Assembly (NCBI GenBank): GCA_030729785.1
Contig: JANQWS010000021.1
Location: 1 to 35,982, forward strand
Length of the DNA stretch: 35,982 nt
Reading direction: 5' to 3'
Source: Algoriphagus sp.
GTDB taxonomy: Bacteria; Bacteroidota; Bacteroidia; Cytophagales; Cyclobacteriaceae
Position 1 is the stretch's first letter; every line of letters begins with the position of its first letter. Under the pieces are notes generated by a model. It had not been told where the DNA came from and searched no databases. It worked only from the letters and a program-made list of their open reading frames with translations. A program made the position numbers and the translations under genes. Positions 22,744 to 31,922 of this stretch are shown piece after piece.

Positions 22744-24534
22744 TTACATTCGTTCGGGAACTTGTATACCAATCAAACTCATTCCCCTTTTGATTGTTTT
22801 GGCTGTTTGCAAAGAAAGCGCTACGCGAAAAGATTGAAGTTGTGAATCTTTCTCATGGAAAATAGGAAGTTCAGCATAGAATCGATTGTATTCCTTAGCC
22901 AAGTCAAAGAGGTATTGCGCTAGAATAGCAGGAGAATAATCCTCTGCAGCCTGCTTGATTTTTCGTTCAAAATCATTCAGATATTGAATCAAGTTGGCTT
23001 CGGACTCTGCAAGCCCACTTAGATTTGCAAAAGCCTCGGCAGAAAGATTGACTTCAATTTGATCAGCCTTTCTTAAAATAGCGGCAATTCGGGCATGAGA
23101 ATATTGAATAAACGGGCCAGTATTCCCTTGAAATTCGATGGATTCTTGTGGATTGAAGAGCATACGTTTCTTAGGATCTACTTTTAATAAAAAATATTTG
23201 AGCGCGCCCAATCCAAGAATTTCATACAATTCTTCTGCCTGTGCCTCCGTAAAACCTTCGATTTTCCCCAGTTCTTTGGTGTGGTGTGCAGCCGTAGCTA
23301 CCATCTCCTCCATCAATTCATCCGCATCCACTACAGTTCCTTCTCTCGACTTCATTTTTCCAGTAGGTAAGTCGACCATCCCATAGGAAAGGTGATGCAA
23401 GCCAGGACCGTAAGAACGACCTAATTTTCTCATGATTTTAAACAAGACATCAAAGTGATAATCTTGTTCATTTCCAACTACATATACTGATTTTGTTATT
23501 TGGTAATCCTGGTATTTTAAGTCCGCCGTCCCCATATCTTGGGTAATGTAAACGGAGGTGCCATCCCCTCTTAAAACGAGTTTTTCATCTAACCCTTCGT
23601 CAGTTAGATCTACCCAAATGGAACCATTTTCTTTTTTGAAAAATACGCCCTTGGCCAATCCTTCCTCTACGATGTCTTTGCCAAGTAGGTAAGTGTTGGA
23701 TTCGTAGTAGGTCACATCAAAATCAACCCCCATTCTTTTGTAAGTTGCATCAAAACCAGCATATACCCAGCCATTCATTTGGTTCCACAGTGCGATCACA
23801 TCCGGATCTTGGTCTTCCCACTTCCGGAGCATTTCTTGAGCCTCGAGCAGGAGAGGAGCATTTTTCTTAGCTTCCTCTTCTGTTTGTCCTGACTCTTTCA
23901 AACTTTTTTGTTGCTCTTTGTAATGAGTGTCAAAAAGAACGTAATATTTTCCTGCTAGGTGATCCCCTTTAAGTCCAGATGTGGTCGGTGTTTCGCCATT
24001 TCCAAAATGTTGGTAAGCTACCATGGATTTGCAAATGTGAATTCCCCGATCATTGACCAAGTTGGCTTTGATTACTTCATACCCTGCGGCTTTTAAAAGT
24101 TCTGCCACTGAATACCCCAAGAAATTATTTCTCAGGTGGCCAAGGTGCAAGGGTTTGTTGGTATTGGGAGAGGAGTACTCCACCATTACCTTTTGCCCAT
24201 TGCTTGGATGCTGACCAACGTTTTTGGAGGTATATACTTGTTTGAACAAATTGATCCATTCCTCCTGTGCAACTACCAGATTCAAGAATCCTTTGACCAC
24301 GTTGAAATCTTTCACTGCAGACACATGTTCTTTTAAGTAGGTGCCCAATTGGGTTGCGGTCGCTTCAGGACTCAATTGGGATTGCTTCAAAAATGGAAAC
24401 ACAACAAAGGTGTAGCTTCCTTCAAACTCTTTTTTGGTGGGAGCCAAACTGAGTTGATCTAGCGAAACAGTTGTTTGGAAGCAGGAAGTAAAAGCATCTT
24501 GAATGCCTTGGAGGATGGAATCTTGAAAATTCAT
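22744..24534 (-). CDS. argS: arginyl-tRNA synthetase
   Basis: Class I synthetase that charges tRNA-Arg. The HIGH box is HLGH (about residues 130-133, in PNTNKPLHLGHLRNN), and the KMSKS region appears as the variant KMKSREG, common in this enzyme. The C-terminal anticodon-binding domain ends PERM after SLIGIQV, as usual. At 596 residues it is complete. It heads the argS-gpx-menA group on the minus strand; no clear promoter could be assigned. Confidence 0.97.
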   Translation of the reverse strand: MNFQDSILQGIQDAFTSCFQTTVSLDQLSLAPTKKEFEGSYTFVVFPFLKQSQLSPEATATQLGTYLKEHVSAVKDFNVVKGFLNLVVAQEEWINLFKQVYTSKNVGQHPSNGQKVMVEYSSPNTNKPLHLGHLRNNFLGYSVAELLKAAGYEVIKANLVNDRGIHICKSMVAYQHFGNGETPTTSGLKGDHLAGKYYVLFDTHYKEQQKSLKESGQTEEEAKKNAPLLLEAQEMLRKWEDQDPDVIALWNQMNGWVYAGFDATYKRMGVDFDVTYYESNTYLLGKDIVEEGLAKGVFFKKENGSIWVDLTDEGLDEKLVLRGDGTSVYITQDMGTADLKYQDYQITKSVYVVGNEQDYHFDVLFKIMRKLGRSYGPGLHHLSYGMVDLPTGKMKSREGTVVDADELMEEMVATAAHHTKELGKIEGFTEAQAEELYEILGLGALKYFLLKVDPKKRMLFNPQESIEFQGNTGPFIQYSHARIAAILRKADQIEVNLSAEAFANLSGLAESEANLIQYLNDFERKIKQAAEDYSPAILAQYLFDLAKEYNRFYAELPIFHEKDSQLQSFRVALSLQTAKTIKRGMSLIGIQVPERM

Positions 24535-24699
24535 GGTTTTGCGTTTTACCCAGAGAAAGCATCAAAAAAATCCAATGCATCGCATTTGACTCAATTAATA
24601 ACAATCACTTGGTAAGGCGAATTTAAGACGGCTTCTTGTAAAATGCGGCACCGGCTCCCATTTTAAATGAAAAAGCGCAGGAATTTGTGATATTTAGAA

Positions 24700-24719
24700 G
24701 TACTAAGCTACTTCTGAAA
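24700..24719. other. short perfect inverted repeat downstream of the arginase gene
   Basis: AGAAGTA, six bases, TACTTCT in the interval between arginase and argS. There is no T tract on either side, so its use as a terminator is uncertain. Confidence 0.3.
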
Positions 24720-24732
24720 TCTCTTGATTCGA

Positions 24733-25683
24733 TCAAAAATGATTGACCAAGGACTTGGTTGTAATCTCTAGTACTTCGAAGGCGATTTCCGCCATAGTAT
24801 TTTCACTGTCTAGCGTGGGATTTACTTCCACAATTTCCCAGCAGCAAACCCGCTTGTCCTTGATCAATTCTGCATTCAATTGAATAGCTTCTTCGACAGT
24901 TAACCCATTGGGCACGGGTGTTCCTGTTCCCAATGAAAAGGATGGGTCCATACTGTCTACATCAAATGAAATATAGAGTTGCTCACAATCCTTTAAAAGT
25001 GCTAAAGAACGCTTAGCAACTTCAAAAACCCCTAATTCACGTACTGTTTCTGTGGTAAAATTGGTGATTCCGTATTTTTGAATTAGCGTATTTTCTGGAG
25101 TCTCTGTGTCTCGGACAGAAATGTAAACGATATCTTCTGGCTTAATTTTAGGAAAATCTCCCCCAATCTTTTTTAATCGATCCCAAAAATCGCAAGTATC
25201 TTTACTAGGTTGATTCAGCTGGCAATCCAAATTATCCAAGTGGGCTGCCATTGCTAAAGGCATGCCGTGCATATTGCCCGATGGAGTGGTGTAGGGAGTG
25301 TGTAAATCGGCATGGGCATCAATCCAAATTACTCCCAAGCGCATATCCGGGTGAGCTCCTTTGATTCCCATGATAGTACCCGCAGCAGTACTGTGGTCAC
25401 CTGCCAAGATGATGGGAAACTTTTTTTCCAAACGCAAGGATTCAATAGTAGAATACACGTTTTTAATCACCTGGTAAACGCCATCGATGTAATTGGCATA
25501 GGGGTGCTTATTGCCTTTCCAAAGAAAATCATTTGCGTTGGGTACATGAATGGGTTGGAATTGGGAGAAAAAATTTGATTTCTTATCTAGACTGGCAATT
25601 TTGAGCGCATCGACTCCTAAGCTTGCTCCACGTGTTCCGGCAGCAATTTCAGAGCGAACCTCTACCAATTTTATTTTTCTCAT
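24733..25683 (-). CDS. arginase (ureohydrolase superfamily)
   Basis: Binuclear manganese enzyme that splits arginine into ornithine and urea. The metal motifs are GDHSTAAG, WIDAHADLHTP and SFDVDSMDPS. TPSGNMHGMP and the late EIVEVNPTLDSEN match arginase more than agmatinase, the main alternative. An agmatinase role is worth keeping in mind because the divergent neighbour is an arginine decarboxylase, which would supply agmatine. Length 316 is normal. A candidate minus-strand terminator stands in the leader about 110 nt before the start. Confidence 0.85.
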   Translation of the reverse strand: MRKIKLVEVRSEIAAGTRGASLGVDALKIASLDKKSNFFSQFQPIHVPNANDFLWKGNKHPYANYIDGVYQVIKNVYSTIESLRLEKKFPIILAGDHSTAAGTIMGIKGAHPDMRLGVIWIDAHADLHTPYTTPSGNMHGMPLAMAAHLDNLDCQLNQPSKDTCDFWDRLKKIGGDFPKIKPEDIVYISVRDTETPENTLIQKYGITNFTTETVRELGVFEVAKRSLALLKDCEQLYISFDVDSMDPSFSLGTGTPVPNGLTVEEAIQLNAELIKDKRVCCWEIVEVNPTLDSENTMAEIAFEVLEITTKSLVNHF

Positions 25684-25791
25684 TTTAGAGTATAGTTGGG
25701 TTATTTTCTAGTTGTAAAACTAAGTAAAAATTACAGTACAAATTGACAAAGTGCGGATAGAGAATGATTATTTTTTGGCTTTGATTAGGAT

Positions 25792-25815
25792 CAAAAAAAC
25801 ACCCTTTAGAGTGCT
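25792..25815 (-). terminator. terminator-like hairpin in the leader region of the arginase gene
   Basis: On the minus strand AGCACTC, loop TAAA, GGGTGTT (two wobbles), running into a T stretch. The wobbles become mismatches on the plus strand, so only the minus strand can use it well. It could be an attenuator of arginase or the end of a small upstream transcript. Confidence 0.4.
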
Positions 25816-25905
25816 GTATTTTTGAAATTATAGTAAAGATCCGCAGTGATCGAGGTGTCAAATCTTTAGTAAAGTAAATGCAGCTAATAAATTGTGGGTC
25901 AAACC

Positions 25906-25937
25906 TTTGGTAACTGTTAATAAAAGCGCAATTTTTG
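25906..25937 (+). promoter_or_regulatory. probable promoter of the arginine decarboxylase gene
   Basis: TTTG at 25906-25909, 20 bp, then AATTTTTG at 25930-25937, one mismatch to TAnnTTTG. The start site would lie about 30 nt before the ATG at 25972. Confidence 0.45.
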
Positions 25938-25971
25938 CACCCTTATTTCCTAGATAAAGCACAATTGGTAG

Positions 25972-27360
25972 ATGAATAGATACTTAGATTTAATCCAGCA
26001 AACCTTTGATTTTCCAACCAAAGAATTTAAGGTTGAAAATGAGCAGCTGTATTTCAACGGAGTGAACCTTATGGAGATCATAGAAGCTTATGGGACTCCA
26101 TTAAAGCTGACCTACCTACCTAAGATTTCAGAAAATATTCAGAAGGCGAAGACCTATTTTGGGAATGCCATGGAAACCCATAATTACCAAGGGAAGTATA
26201 CCTATTGCTATTGCACTAAATCCTCGCATTTCAGTTTTGTTTTGGATGAGGCCTTAAAAAATGACATTCACATCGAGACTTCTTCGACCTTTGATATTCC
26301 TTTAGTTAGAAGTTTGTATGCCAAGGGGAAAATTCGAAAAGACACCTACATCATTTGCAATGGCTTTAAGCGGGAGAAGTACAAGGAGTACGTGAGCGAA
26401 CTACTCAACGACGGCTTTGTCAATTGCGTGCCCATCTTGGACAACTTAACTGAAATTGATTATTACTTAGAGCATGTAACCGTACCCTTTCAAGTAGGAA
26501 TTCGTATTGCTTCCGATGAGGAACCCAAATTTGGATTTTATACTTCTAGGTTGGGCGTTCGTTACAACGACATCATTTCGCTCTACGAAGAAAAAATCAA
26601 AAATAATCCTCAAGTGAGCCTCAAAATGCTTCACTTTTTTATCAATTCAGGTATAAAGGATACCGCCTACTATTGGTCAGAATTGACGCGCTTTATTCAG
26701 AAATATGTGGAGTTGAAGCGTGTAGCACCAAGTTTGGATTCCATGGATATTGGAGGGGGCTGGCCGATTAAGACCAACGTATTTTTTGATTACGATTACC
26801 AGTACATGGCAGATCAAATCGTCAAAAATATCAAGTGGATGTGTGCCAAGAATAATACCAAGGAACCCAATATTTTTACTGAATTTGGAAGTTACACTGT
26901 GGGAGAGAGTGGGGCGGTTCTTTATTCCATTTTGGAAGAAAAACTTCAGAACGATAAGGAATTGTGGTACATGATTGATGGATCCTTCATTACGCAGCTC
27001 CCAGATAGTTGGGGGTTGAATCAAAAATACATCATGCTTGCAGTCAACAACTGGGAGGAGGAATACCACAACATTTCCCTCGGTGGCTTGACCTGCGATA
27101 GCATGGACTATTACAATTCAGAAGCACATCAATTCAATATTTATTTACCCAAGTTGGTTGAAAAGAAGCAGCAATACATTGGCTTTTTCCATACCGGCGC
27201 CTATCAAGAATCACTTGGTGGCTATGGAGGTATTCAGCATTGTTTGATTCCAGCACCAAAACATGTGTTGATCGATCGAGACGAAAAGGGTGAGGTGAAG
27301 CACTGGTTGTTTGCTACCGATCAAAAAGAAGAAAGTATGTTGAAGACCCTAGGGTATTAA
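25972..27360 (+). CDS. arginine decarboxylase-like PLP enzyme (fold type III)
   Basis: Predicted to convert arginine to agmatine for polyamine synthesis. The PLP lysine is in YCYCTKSSHFSF, the glycine-rich phosphate site in MDIGGGWPIK, and the active-site cysteine region in LTCDSMDYY. At 462 residues it is shorter than E. coli SpeA (658), which carries an inserted helical domain; this short type is what I expect in Bacteroidota. It is divergent from arginase, so both genes compete for or share arginine. Substrate choice between arginine and other basic amino acids is by family resemblance, not proof. A bidirectional terminator follows directly. Confidence 0.85.
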   Translation: MNRYLDLIQQTFDFPTKEFKVENEQLYFNGVNLMEIIEAYGTPLKLTYLPKISENIQKAKTYFGNAMETHNYQGKYTYCYCTKSSHFSFVLDEALKNDIHIETSSTFDIPLVRSLYAKGKIRKDTYIICNGFKREKYKEYVSELLNDGFVNCVPILDNLTEIDYYLEHVTVPFQVGIRIASDEEPKFGFYTSRLGVRYNDIISLYEEKIKNNPQVSLKMLHFFINSGIKDTAYYWSELTRFIQKYVELKRVAPSLDSMDIGGGWPIKTNVFFDYDYQYMADQIVKNIKWMCAKNNTKEPNIFTEFGSYTVGESGAVLYSILEEKLQNDKELWYMIDGSFITQLPDSWGLNQKYIMLAVNNWEEEYHNISLGGLTCDSMDYYNSEAHQFNIYLPKLVEKKQQYIGFFHTGAYQESLGGYGGIQHCLIPAPKHVLIDRDEKGEVKHWLFATDQKEESMLKTLGY

Positions 27361-27392
27361 AAAAAAAGATCGCGTTTGCGGTCTTTTTTTTT
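27359..27392. terminator. bidirectional terminator between the decarboxylase and terC
   Basis: GATCGC, loop GTTT, GCGGTC, flanked by an A run on the left and a nine-T run on the right. It starts at the stop codon of the decarboxylase gene and serves both converging genes. Confidence 0.85.
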
Positions 27393-27395
27393 GGA

Positions 27396-28400
27396 TTAGT
27401 TTTTCGCAGCTTCCTTAATCGGAAATAAAATGGAAGCGACAACAGAAAGGATTAAAATTCCTCCAACAATGGAGAGCGAAAGTGGCGAGGAAATGTGATA
27501 AAACGGAGCAATAATCATCTTGAATCCAATAAAAGACAAAATGATGGCCAAGCCAAACTTCAATCGACTAAACATATGAATGAAGTTGGCCAATAGAAAA
27601 TACAGGGAGCGTAGTCCAAGAATCGCAAAAATATTTGAGGTGTAAAGTATAAAAGGGTCATTCGGTGCTATGGCAAAAATGGCAGGAATGGAATCTACTG
27701 CGAAAATCAAATCCGTAAATTCGATCACAGCAACTACGACCAAGAGAGGTGTAGCCATTTTTATTCCATTTTCAATTGTAAAAAAATTTCCTCCATTGTA
27801 TTCTTTGCTTACTTTAAACAATTTATAGATTACCTGAGCCCCTGGGCTTTTGCTAAAATCTTTTTCGTGATCGTCTTTGTCGTCTGCAAACCAGGACTTA
27901 ATTCCTGCATAGATCAGGAAAAATCCGAAAATGGTGAGCACTGCATTGATTTTTACAAGTTGACCCAATAAAAGCATCTCTGGCAAGAAAGTAAGGTTGA
28001 TCAAACCTACTCCGGCAAAAATAAAGACGGCACGCATGACAAGCGCTCCTAGAATTCCCCAAAAAAGGACTTTATGATGCAAGTCTCGAGGAACATTGAA
28101 ATACCCAAATACCAATATAAAAACAAAAAGATTGTCTACCGAAAGTGCCTTTTCGATCCAATAGGCAGCTTGATACTGGGAAAATTTCTCCAACCCCGAA
28201 GTTTCAGCGGTAGCGATATAAATGAAAATACTAAATATCATGGATAGGCCAATCCATACGATAGACCAAATCGCTGCTTCCTGATTGGAAATCACGTGTT
28301 TCTTCTTGTTGAAGATGCCTAAATCAAGCAAGAGCATAAATAGGACCGCAACAGAAAATCCGATGATAATACCGGGATGATTAATTAAATTATCCTGCAT
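27396..28400 (-). CDS. TerC/Alx family integral membrane protein (probable metal exporter)
   Basis: A 334-residue inner-membrane protein with about nine hydrophobic helices. The family motifs EKALSVDNLFVF and EFTDLIFAVDSIPAIFAI, with conserved acidic residues in membrane segments, identify TerC/Alx; members have been tied to manganese efflux and to tellurite resistance. No ter gene cluster is nearby, so the Alx-like manganese role is the better guess. The leader before the ATG is only about 28 nt from the predicted start site, so there is no room for the manganese riboswitch that controls some relatives. Confidence 0.92.
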   Translation of the reverse strand: MQDNLINHPGIIIGFSVAVLFMLLLDLGIFNKKKHVISNQEAAIWSIVWIGLSMIFSIFIYIATAETSGLEKFSQYQAAYWIEKALSVDNLFVFILVFGYFNVPRDLHHKVLFWGILGALVMRAVFIFAGVGLINLTFLPEMLLLGQLVKINAVLTIFGFFLIYAGIKSWFADDKDDHEKDFSKSPGAQVIYKLFKVSKEYNGGNFFTIENGIKMATPLLVVVAVIEFTDLIFAVDSIPAIFAIAPNDPFILYTSNIFAILGLRSLYFLLANFIHMFSRLKFGLAIILSFIGFKMIIAPFYHISSPLSLSIVGGILILSVVASILFPIKEAAKN

Positions 28401-28432
28401 AGTGGAAGTGAAGAAGTTTTGTTTTATCCGTC

Positions 28433-28440
28433 CAAAATTA
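28433..28440 (-). promoter_or_regulatory. -7 promoter element of the terC gene
   Basis: Minus strand TAATTTTG, an exact TAnnTTTG, about 33 nt before the ATG. No TTTG at the -33 position. Confidence 0.45.
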
Positions 28441-28475
28441 GTTCTTTTTTTAGGCCACTTTTGGAAAAAAAAGTG

Positions 28476-29423
28476 TCAGTCTACATCTTTTTTCAAAAAC
28501 GATTCAAAATAGGCGATGGTTTTTAAAAGGCCTTCTTTTAGTGGATAGGTAGGCTGCCAGGATAATTCGGTTTTGGCCAATTCAACTGAAGGTTGACGTT
28601 GGACTGGGTCATCAGTTCGTTGAGGAAGGAAATAAAGTTGGCTACTACTTCCTGTCAATTCGAGAATGAGGCTAGCTAGCTCCAAAATTGTACATTCGGT
28701 AGGATTTCCCACATTTATTGGACCTGTAATCTCTTTGGGACTGGCCATCATTAGTCGAATGGCTCGAATGGTGTCTTCTACAAAACAAAAAGATCGGGTC
28801 TGGCTGCCATCCCCAAAAATGGTCAGATTTTTTCGTTGAAGTGCCTGGAGGATTAGATTGGACACTACACGGCCATCTGTAGCACTCATGCGAGGACCAT
28901 AGGTATTGAAGATACGCATGACTTTGATCCCCACTTGGTATTGCCGATGGAAATCAAAAAACAAGGTTTCTGCACTCCGCTTTCCCTCGTCGTAGCAAGC
29001 ACGAGGTCCAATGGGATTGACATTGCCAAAATAGGATTCGGGTTGGGGGTGAAGTAGTGGATCCCCGTATACCTCGGAAGTCGAGGCTTGAAAAATTTTT
29101 GCGCCGCTTGCTTTTGCCAACTCCAACAGGTTCAAAGATCCAAGCACAGAAGACTTGAATGTCTCAATGGGGAAACGTTGGTAAAGGAGGGGGGAAGCAG
29201 GACATGCAAAATTGTATATTTCGTCAACTTCAATTGAAAGTGGCATGCTGACATCCTGTACGAGTAACTTGAAATTGGAGGAGGAAAGTAAATGGGAAAT
29301 ATTCTGTTCAGAACCTGAAAAAAAATTATCTAGGCAGATGACCTCATTTCCTTCATCCACCAACTGCTCACAGAGGTGACTTCCTAAAAAACCTGCTCCA
29401 CCACTGACTAAAATTCGTTTCAT
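28476..29423 (-). CDS. NAD-dependent epimerase, UDP-glucuronate decarboxylase-like
   Basis: Extended short-chain dehydrogenase. The NAD loop is SGGAGFLGSHL, the catalytic Tyr/Lys are in CYDEGKR, and YNFACPASPLLYQ together with MRIFNTYGPRM are the signatures of UDP-xylose synthase (UXS). It would make UDP-xylose from UDP-glucuronate for glycan synthesis. At 315 residues it is complete. No glycosyltransferase or other sugar-nucleotide gene adjoins it, which is unusual; a related dTDP-sugar dehydratase role is less likely given the CPASP motif. Confidence 0.88.
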   Translation of the reverse strand: MKRILVSGGAGFLGSHLCEQLVDEGNEVICLDNFFSGSEQNISHLLSSSNFKLLVQDVSMPLSIEVDEIYNFACPASPLLYQRFPIETFKSSVLGSLNLLELAKASGAKIFQASTSEVYGDPLLHPQPESYFGNVNPIGPRACYDEGKRSAETLFFDFHRQYQVGIKVMRIFNTYGPRMSATDGRVVSNLILQALQRKNLTIFGDGSQTRSFCFVEDTIRAIRLMMASPKEITGPINVGNPTECTILELASLILELTGSSSQLYFLPQRTDDPVQRQPSVELAKTELSWQPTYPLKEGLLKTIAYFESFLKKDVD

Positions 29424-29519
29424 CTACTGTTAGGTTGAACCTTTTTCTCCCGATTTTTTTAATTGCTTGCTACTAGGTAACTGCCTAATGATTAATAGTT
29501 ACACCATTTAGTAGTAGTA

Positions 29520-29527
29520 CAAATGTA
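29520..29527 (-). promoter_or_regulatory. -7 promoter element for the epimerase gene
   Basis: Minus strand TACATTTG, an exact TAnnTTTG, inside a small palindrome (GTACA-AA-TGTAC on the plus strand, 29517-29528). The leader would be about 90 nt. The -33 box is not convincing. Confidence 0.35.
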
Positions 29528-29529
29528 CG

Positions 29530-31311
29530 TTAAAACCAGTCCGTTTTCATGTCAAGGGTAGGGTATTGCGTAGATGCAAATCGTTCCAAAATCCCATTGA
29601 GCTTGGTTAGTTCGTAGGCTACTGTATATCGAGCAGTTTCAATTTTTCCTAGATGGAAATTCTGTTCATTGCTCCCTTGATTTATTGCTTTTTGGGCTGT
29701 AATTGCCTGTTTTAACCATATCCAACCCATGCACAGGAGGCCAGCGCCTTCTAAAAATAGGGTAGCATCTGCAAGGAAATAATCTGGGCCTTGGTTTCGC
29801 TTAAATAGGAGGTGAGCAGTACCTGAAGCAAATTCTTGGACATACTTTTCAAAAGTCAAGGCAATTTCACCCAATTCAGGTAGAGGCTGCGCTTCCTTAA
29901 GTGTGGATTGAAATTCTTTTTGAAGCATTTTCCAGCCCAATCCTTCATGGAGTAATAGCTTTCTTCCCAAAAGGTCTAATCCATGAATACCGGTGGTGCC
30001 TTCGTGTATTGGGTGGATTCGAGCTTCACGGTAATATTGTTCGACAGGAAAATCAGTGGTGTAACCTGCTCCACCTAAAATCTGGATTGCCATGGAAGTA
30101 CTTTGCAGACCCATTTCAGAAGGATAACTTTTGGCAATTGGGGTGAGTAAATCCAAAAGTGATTCCATTTCAATTTTATTCTTGGAATCAGTTTCTTGAG
30201 AAATTTTATCAGCTAACAATCCACAATAAATTAATAGTGCCAAAGATCCTTCCGTAATGCTTTTTTGAAATAAGAGCATACGTTTTACATCAGCATGTTG
30301 GATGATGGGTATTTGGGGTCTATGAGGTTCTTTGTCGTTTAGATTTCGTCCTTGTGGTCTGACTTTCGCATATTCCAAAGAGGTTTGAAATGCCGCTGTA
30401 GCGATGGCTGTAGCATTCATGCCTACTCCCAATCGAGCTTCATTCATCATTTGAAACATGTACTTTAGGCCTTGGTGTACTTCCCCAACGAGATACCCTT
30501 CGCAAGCAGATTCACTCCCAATCATTAAGTGTACTATCGGCGCGCCCTTGTAGCCCATTTTGTGGTAAATTCCTTGGGTCAATACATCGTTTTGGGTGCC
30601 ATCCAATCTGATTTTGGGTACCACAAATAGGGAAATTCCTTTCGTTCCCGCTGGTGCTCCTGCAATGCGCGCAAGCATCAAATGGATGATGTTGTCACAG
30701 GCATTGTGGTCCCCAGCAGAAATGTATATTTTTTGACCGCTTATAGAATAAACTCCTGGATTTGAGGTTGGTATGGCTGTGGTTGATAAATCGGACAGCG
30801 AGCTGCCTGCATCCGGTTCGGTCAAGGCCATGGTTCCTTGCCATTCTCCCGAATACATTTTGGGCGTGTAGGCATCTCGAAGTTCTGGAGAACCAAAGGA
30901 TCGAATCAAGTTGGCAGCCCCAGTAGTCAAAAATGGAAAAACACTGGCAGAATAATTAGCGGCCTGTAATATAAATCCAGCTGAAAAATGCAGGGTCCAA
31001 GGGAGTTGCTGCCCACCTTCTTCGTAAGGGAAGATGGCGTTGATCCAACCATCGGTTCCAAATTGGCGGATGATTGCCCGCATTTGGGGATGAACTTTCA
31101 CAATCCCATTTTCCAATTGGGGTTCCAGTCGGTCCATTTCCTTGAAAATTGGATACAAGGACTTCTCCGCAATCTGCTCTGCTGCATCCAAAACCAGGGT
31201 AAAGGTCTCTTTAGAATGGTCAGAAAAGTAGGGATACTGGAGCAATTCCAAGCAATTTTGATTTTCAAAAAGCTGGAAAAGTAGATCTCTTTTGGAATAG
31301 AAGGTAGCCAT
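29530..31311 (-). CDS. acyl-CoA dehydrogenase, long form with C-terminal extension
   Basis: FAD-dependent alpha,beta-dehydrogenation of an acyl-CoA in fatty-acid or amino-acid breakdown. TMALTEPDAGSSLSDL is the FAD/substrate signature and HPIHEGTTGIHGLDLLG carries the glutamate that acts as base in the family. At 593 residues it exceeds the classical size of about 380; the extra C-terminal part of about 130 residues is the usual extension of the bacterial long-form group. It follows the acetyltransferase gene by 3 nt and so probably shares the hexuronate operon transcript, although the metabolic link is not obvious. Confidence 0.93.
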   Translation of the reverse strand: MATFYSKRDLLFQLFENQNCLELLQYPYFSDHSKETFTLVLDAAEQIAEKSLYPIFKEMDRLEPQLENGIVKVHPQMRAIIRQFGTDGWINAIFPYEEGGQQLPWTLHFSAGFILQAANYSASVFPFLTTGAANLIRSFGSPELRDAYTPKMYSGEWQGTMALTEPDAGSSLSDLSTTAIPTSNPGVYSISGQKIYISAGDHNACDNIIHLMLARIAGAPAGTKGISLFVVPKIRLDGTQNDVLTQGIYHKMGYKGAPIVHLMIGSESACEGYLVGEVHQGLKYMFQMMNEARLGVGMNATAIATAAFQTSLEYAKVRPQGRNLNDKEPHRPQIPIIQHADVKRMLLFQKSITEGSLALLIYCGLLADKISQETDSKNKIEMESLLDLLTPIAKSYPSEMGLQSTSMAIQILGGAGYTTDFPVEQYYREARIHPIHEGTTGIHGLDLLGRKLLLHEGLGWKMLQKEFQSTLKEAQPLPELGEIALTFEKYVQEFASGTAHLLFKRNQGPDYFLADATLFLEGAGLLCMGWIWLKQAITAQKAINQGSNEQNFHLGKIETARYTVAYELTKLNGILERFASTQYPTLDMKTDWF

Positions 31312-31314
31312 GAG

Positions 31315-31887
31315 TTAATCTTTGGAATCCAAATAACGGATTATTTTTGCTGGATTACCTCCAATAACTACATCTGAAGGGAAACTTTTGGTAACTACAG
31401 CTCCGGCAGCGACCACCACGCGGTCACCTAAGCTGACCCCAGGGCAAATAATTGCTCCTCCACCAATCCATACGTCTGTTCCAATGCTTATAGGCTTGCC
31501 TGACTCCCAAAATGCGCCTCTAGTCTGCGCATCCAATGGATGTGTAGCGGTGTAGATTTGAACAGCTGGTCCAATAAATACTCGGTCTCCAAGTTGGACC
31601 GTACAAACATCCAACACCACACAGTTGAAATTAAAAAAGCAATCTTCCCCCATTTGAATGTTGTAGCCGTAGTCGCAGTAAAAAGGGACCTCGATCCAAG
31701 GATTTTTGCCAGCCTTGCCCACAAGTTTTCGAAGTAGTGCCACTCGATTTTCTGGTTCTGTCGGAGCAGTGGTGTTTATTAATTGCAACAGTGCTCTCGC
31801 CTTAAGTCTTTCTTGGACCAATTCTGGATCGGAGGCTTGGTACAATTCTCCAGCAAGCATTTTTTCTTTTTCCGACTTCATAGCCAT
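31315..31887 (-). CDS. sugar O-acetyltransferase (maltose/galactoside acetyltransferase type)
   Basis: A 190-residue left-handed beta-helix acetyltransferase using acetyl-CoA. The N-terminal domain (EKEKMLAGELYQASDPELVQ) is the sugar acetyltransferase cap, the hexapeptide repeats cover about residues 65-185, and the catalytic histidine is in TATHPLD. GNPAKIIR closes the fold. This family acetylates sugars that cannot be metabolised, a detoxifying role consistent with its place just after the hexuronate genes. Spacing to uxuA is 35 nt. An alternative ATG lies two codons inside. Confidence 0.92.
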   Translation of the reverse strand: MAMKSEKEKMLAGELYQASDPELVQERLKARALLQLINTTAPTEPENRVALLRKLVGKAGKNPWIEVPFYCDYGYNIQMGEDCFFNFNCVVLDVCTVQLGDRVFIGPAVQIYTATHPLDAQTRGAFWESGKPISIGTDVWIGGGAIICPGVSLGDRVVVAAGAVVTKSFPSDVVIGGNPAKIIRYLDSKD

Positions 31888-31922
31888 TTACTGCTTTTTG
31901 GAATTCCTTTGGACAAGCCTTT

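Noticed and set aside
25741..25770. Fourth copy of the dispersed repeat
   Set aside because: The minus strand reads CTATCCGCACTTTGTCA, similar to the left end of copy A, but the core does not follow. It may be a relic or chance; not enough to call.
28401..28475. Possible manganese riboswitch (yybP-ykoY) before the TerC-type gene
   Set aside because: The whole interval is 75 bp and the predicted start site leaves a leader of about 28 nt, too short for that fold.
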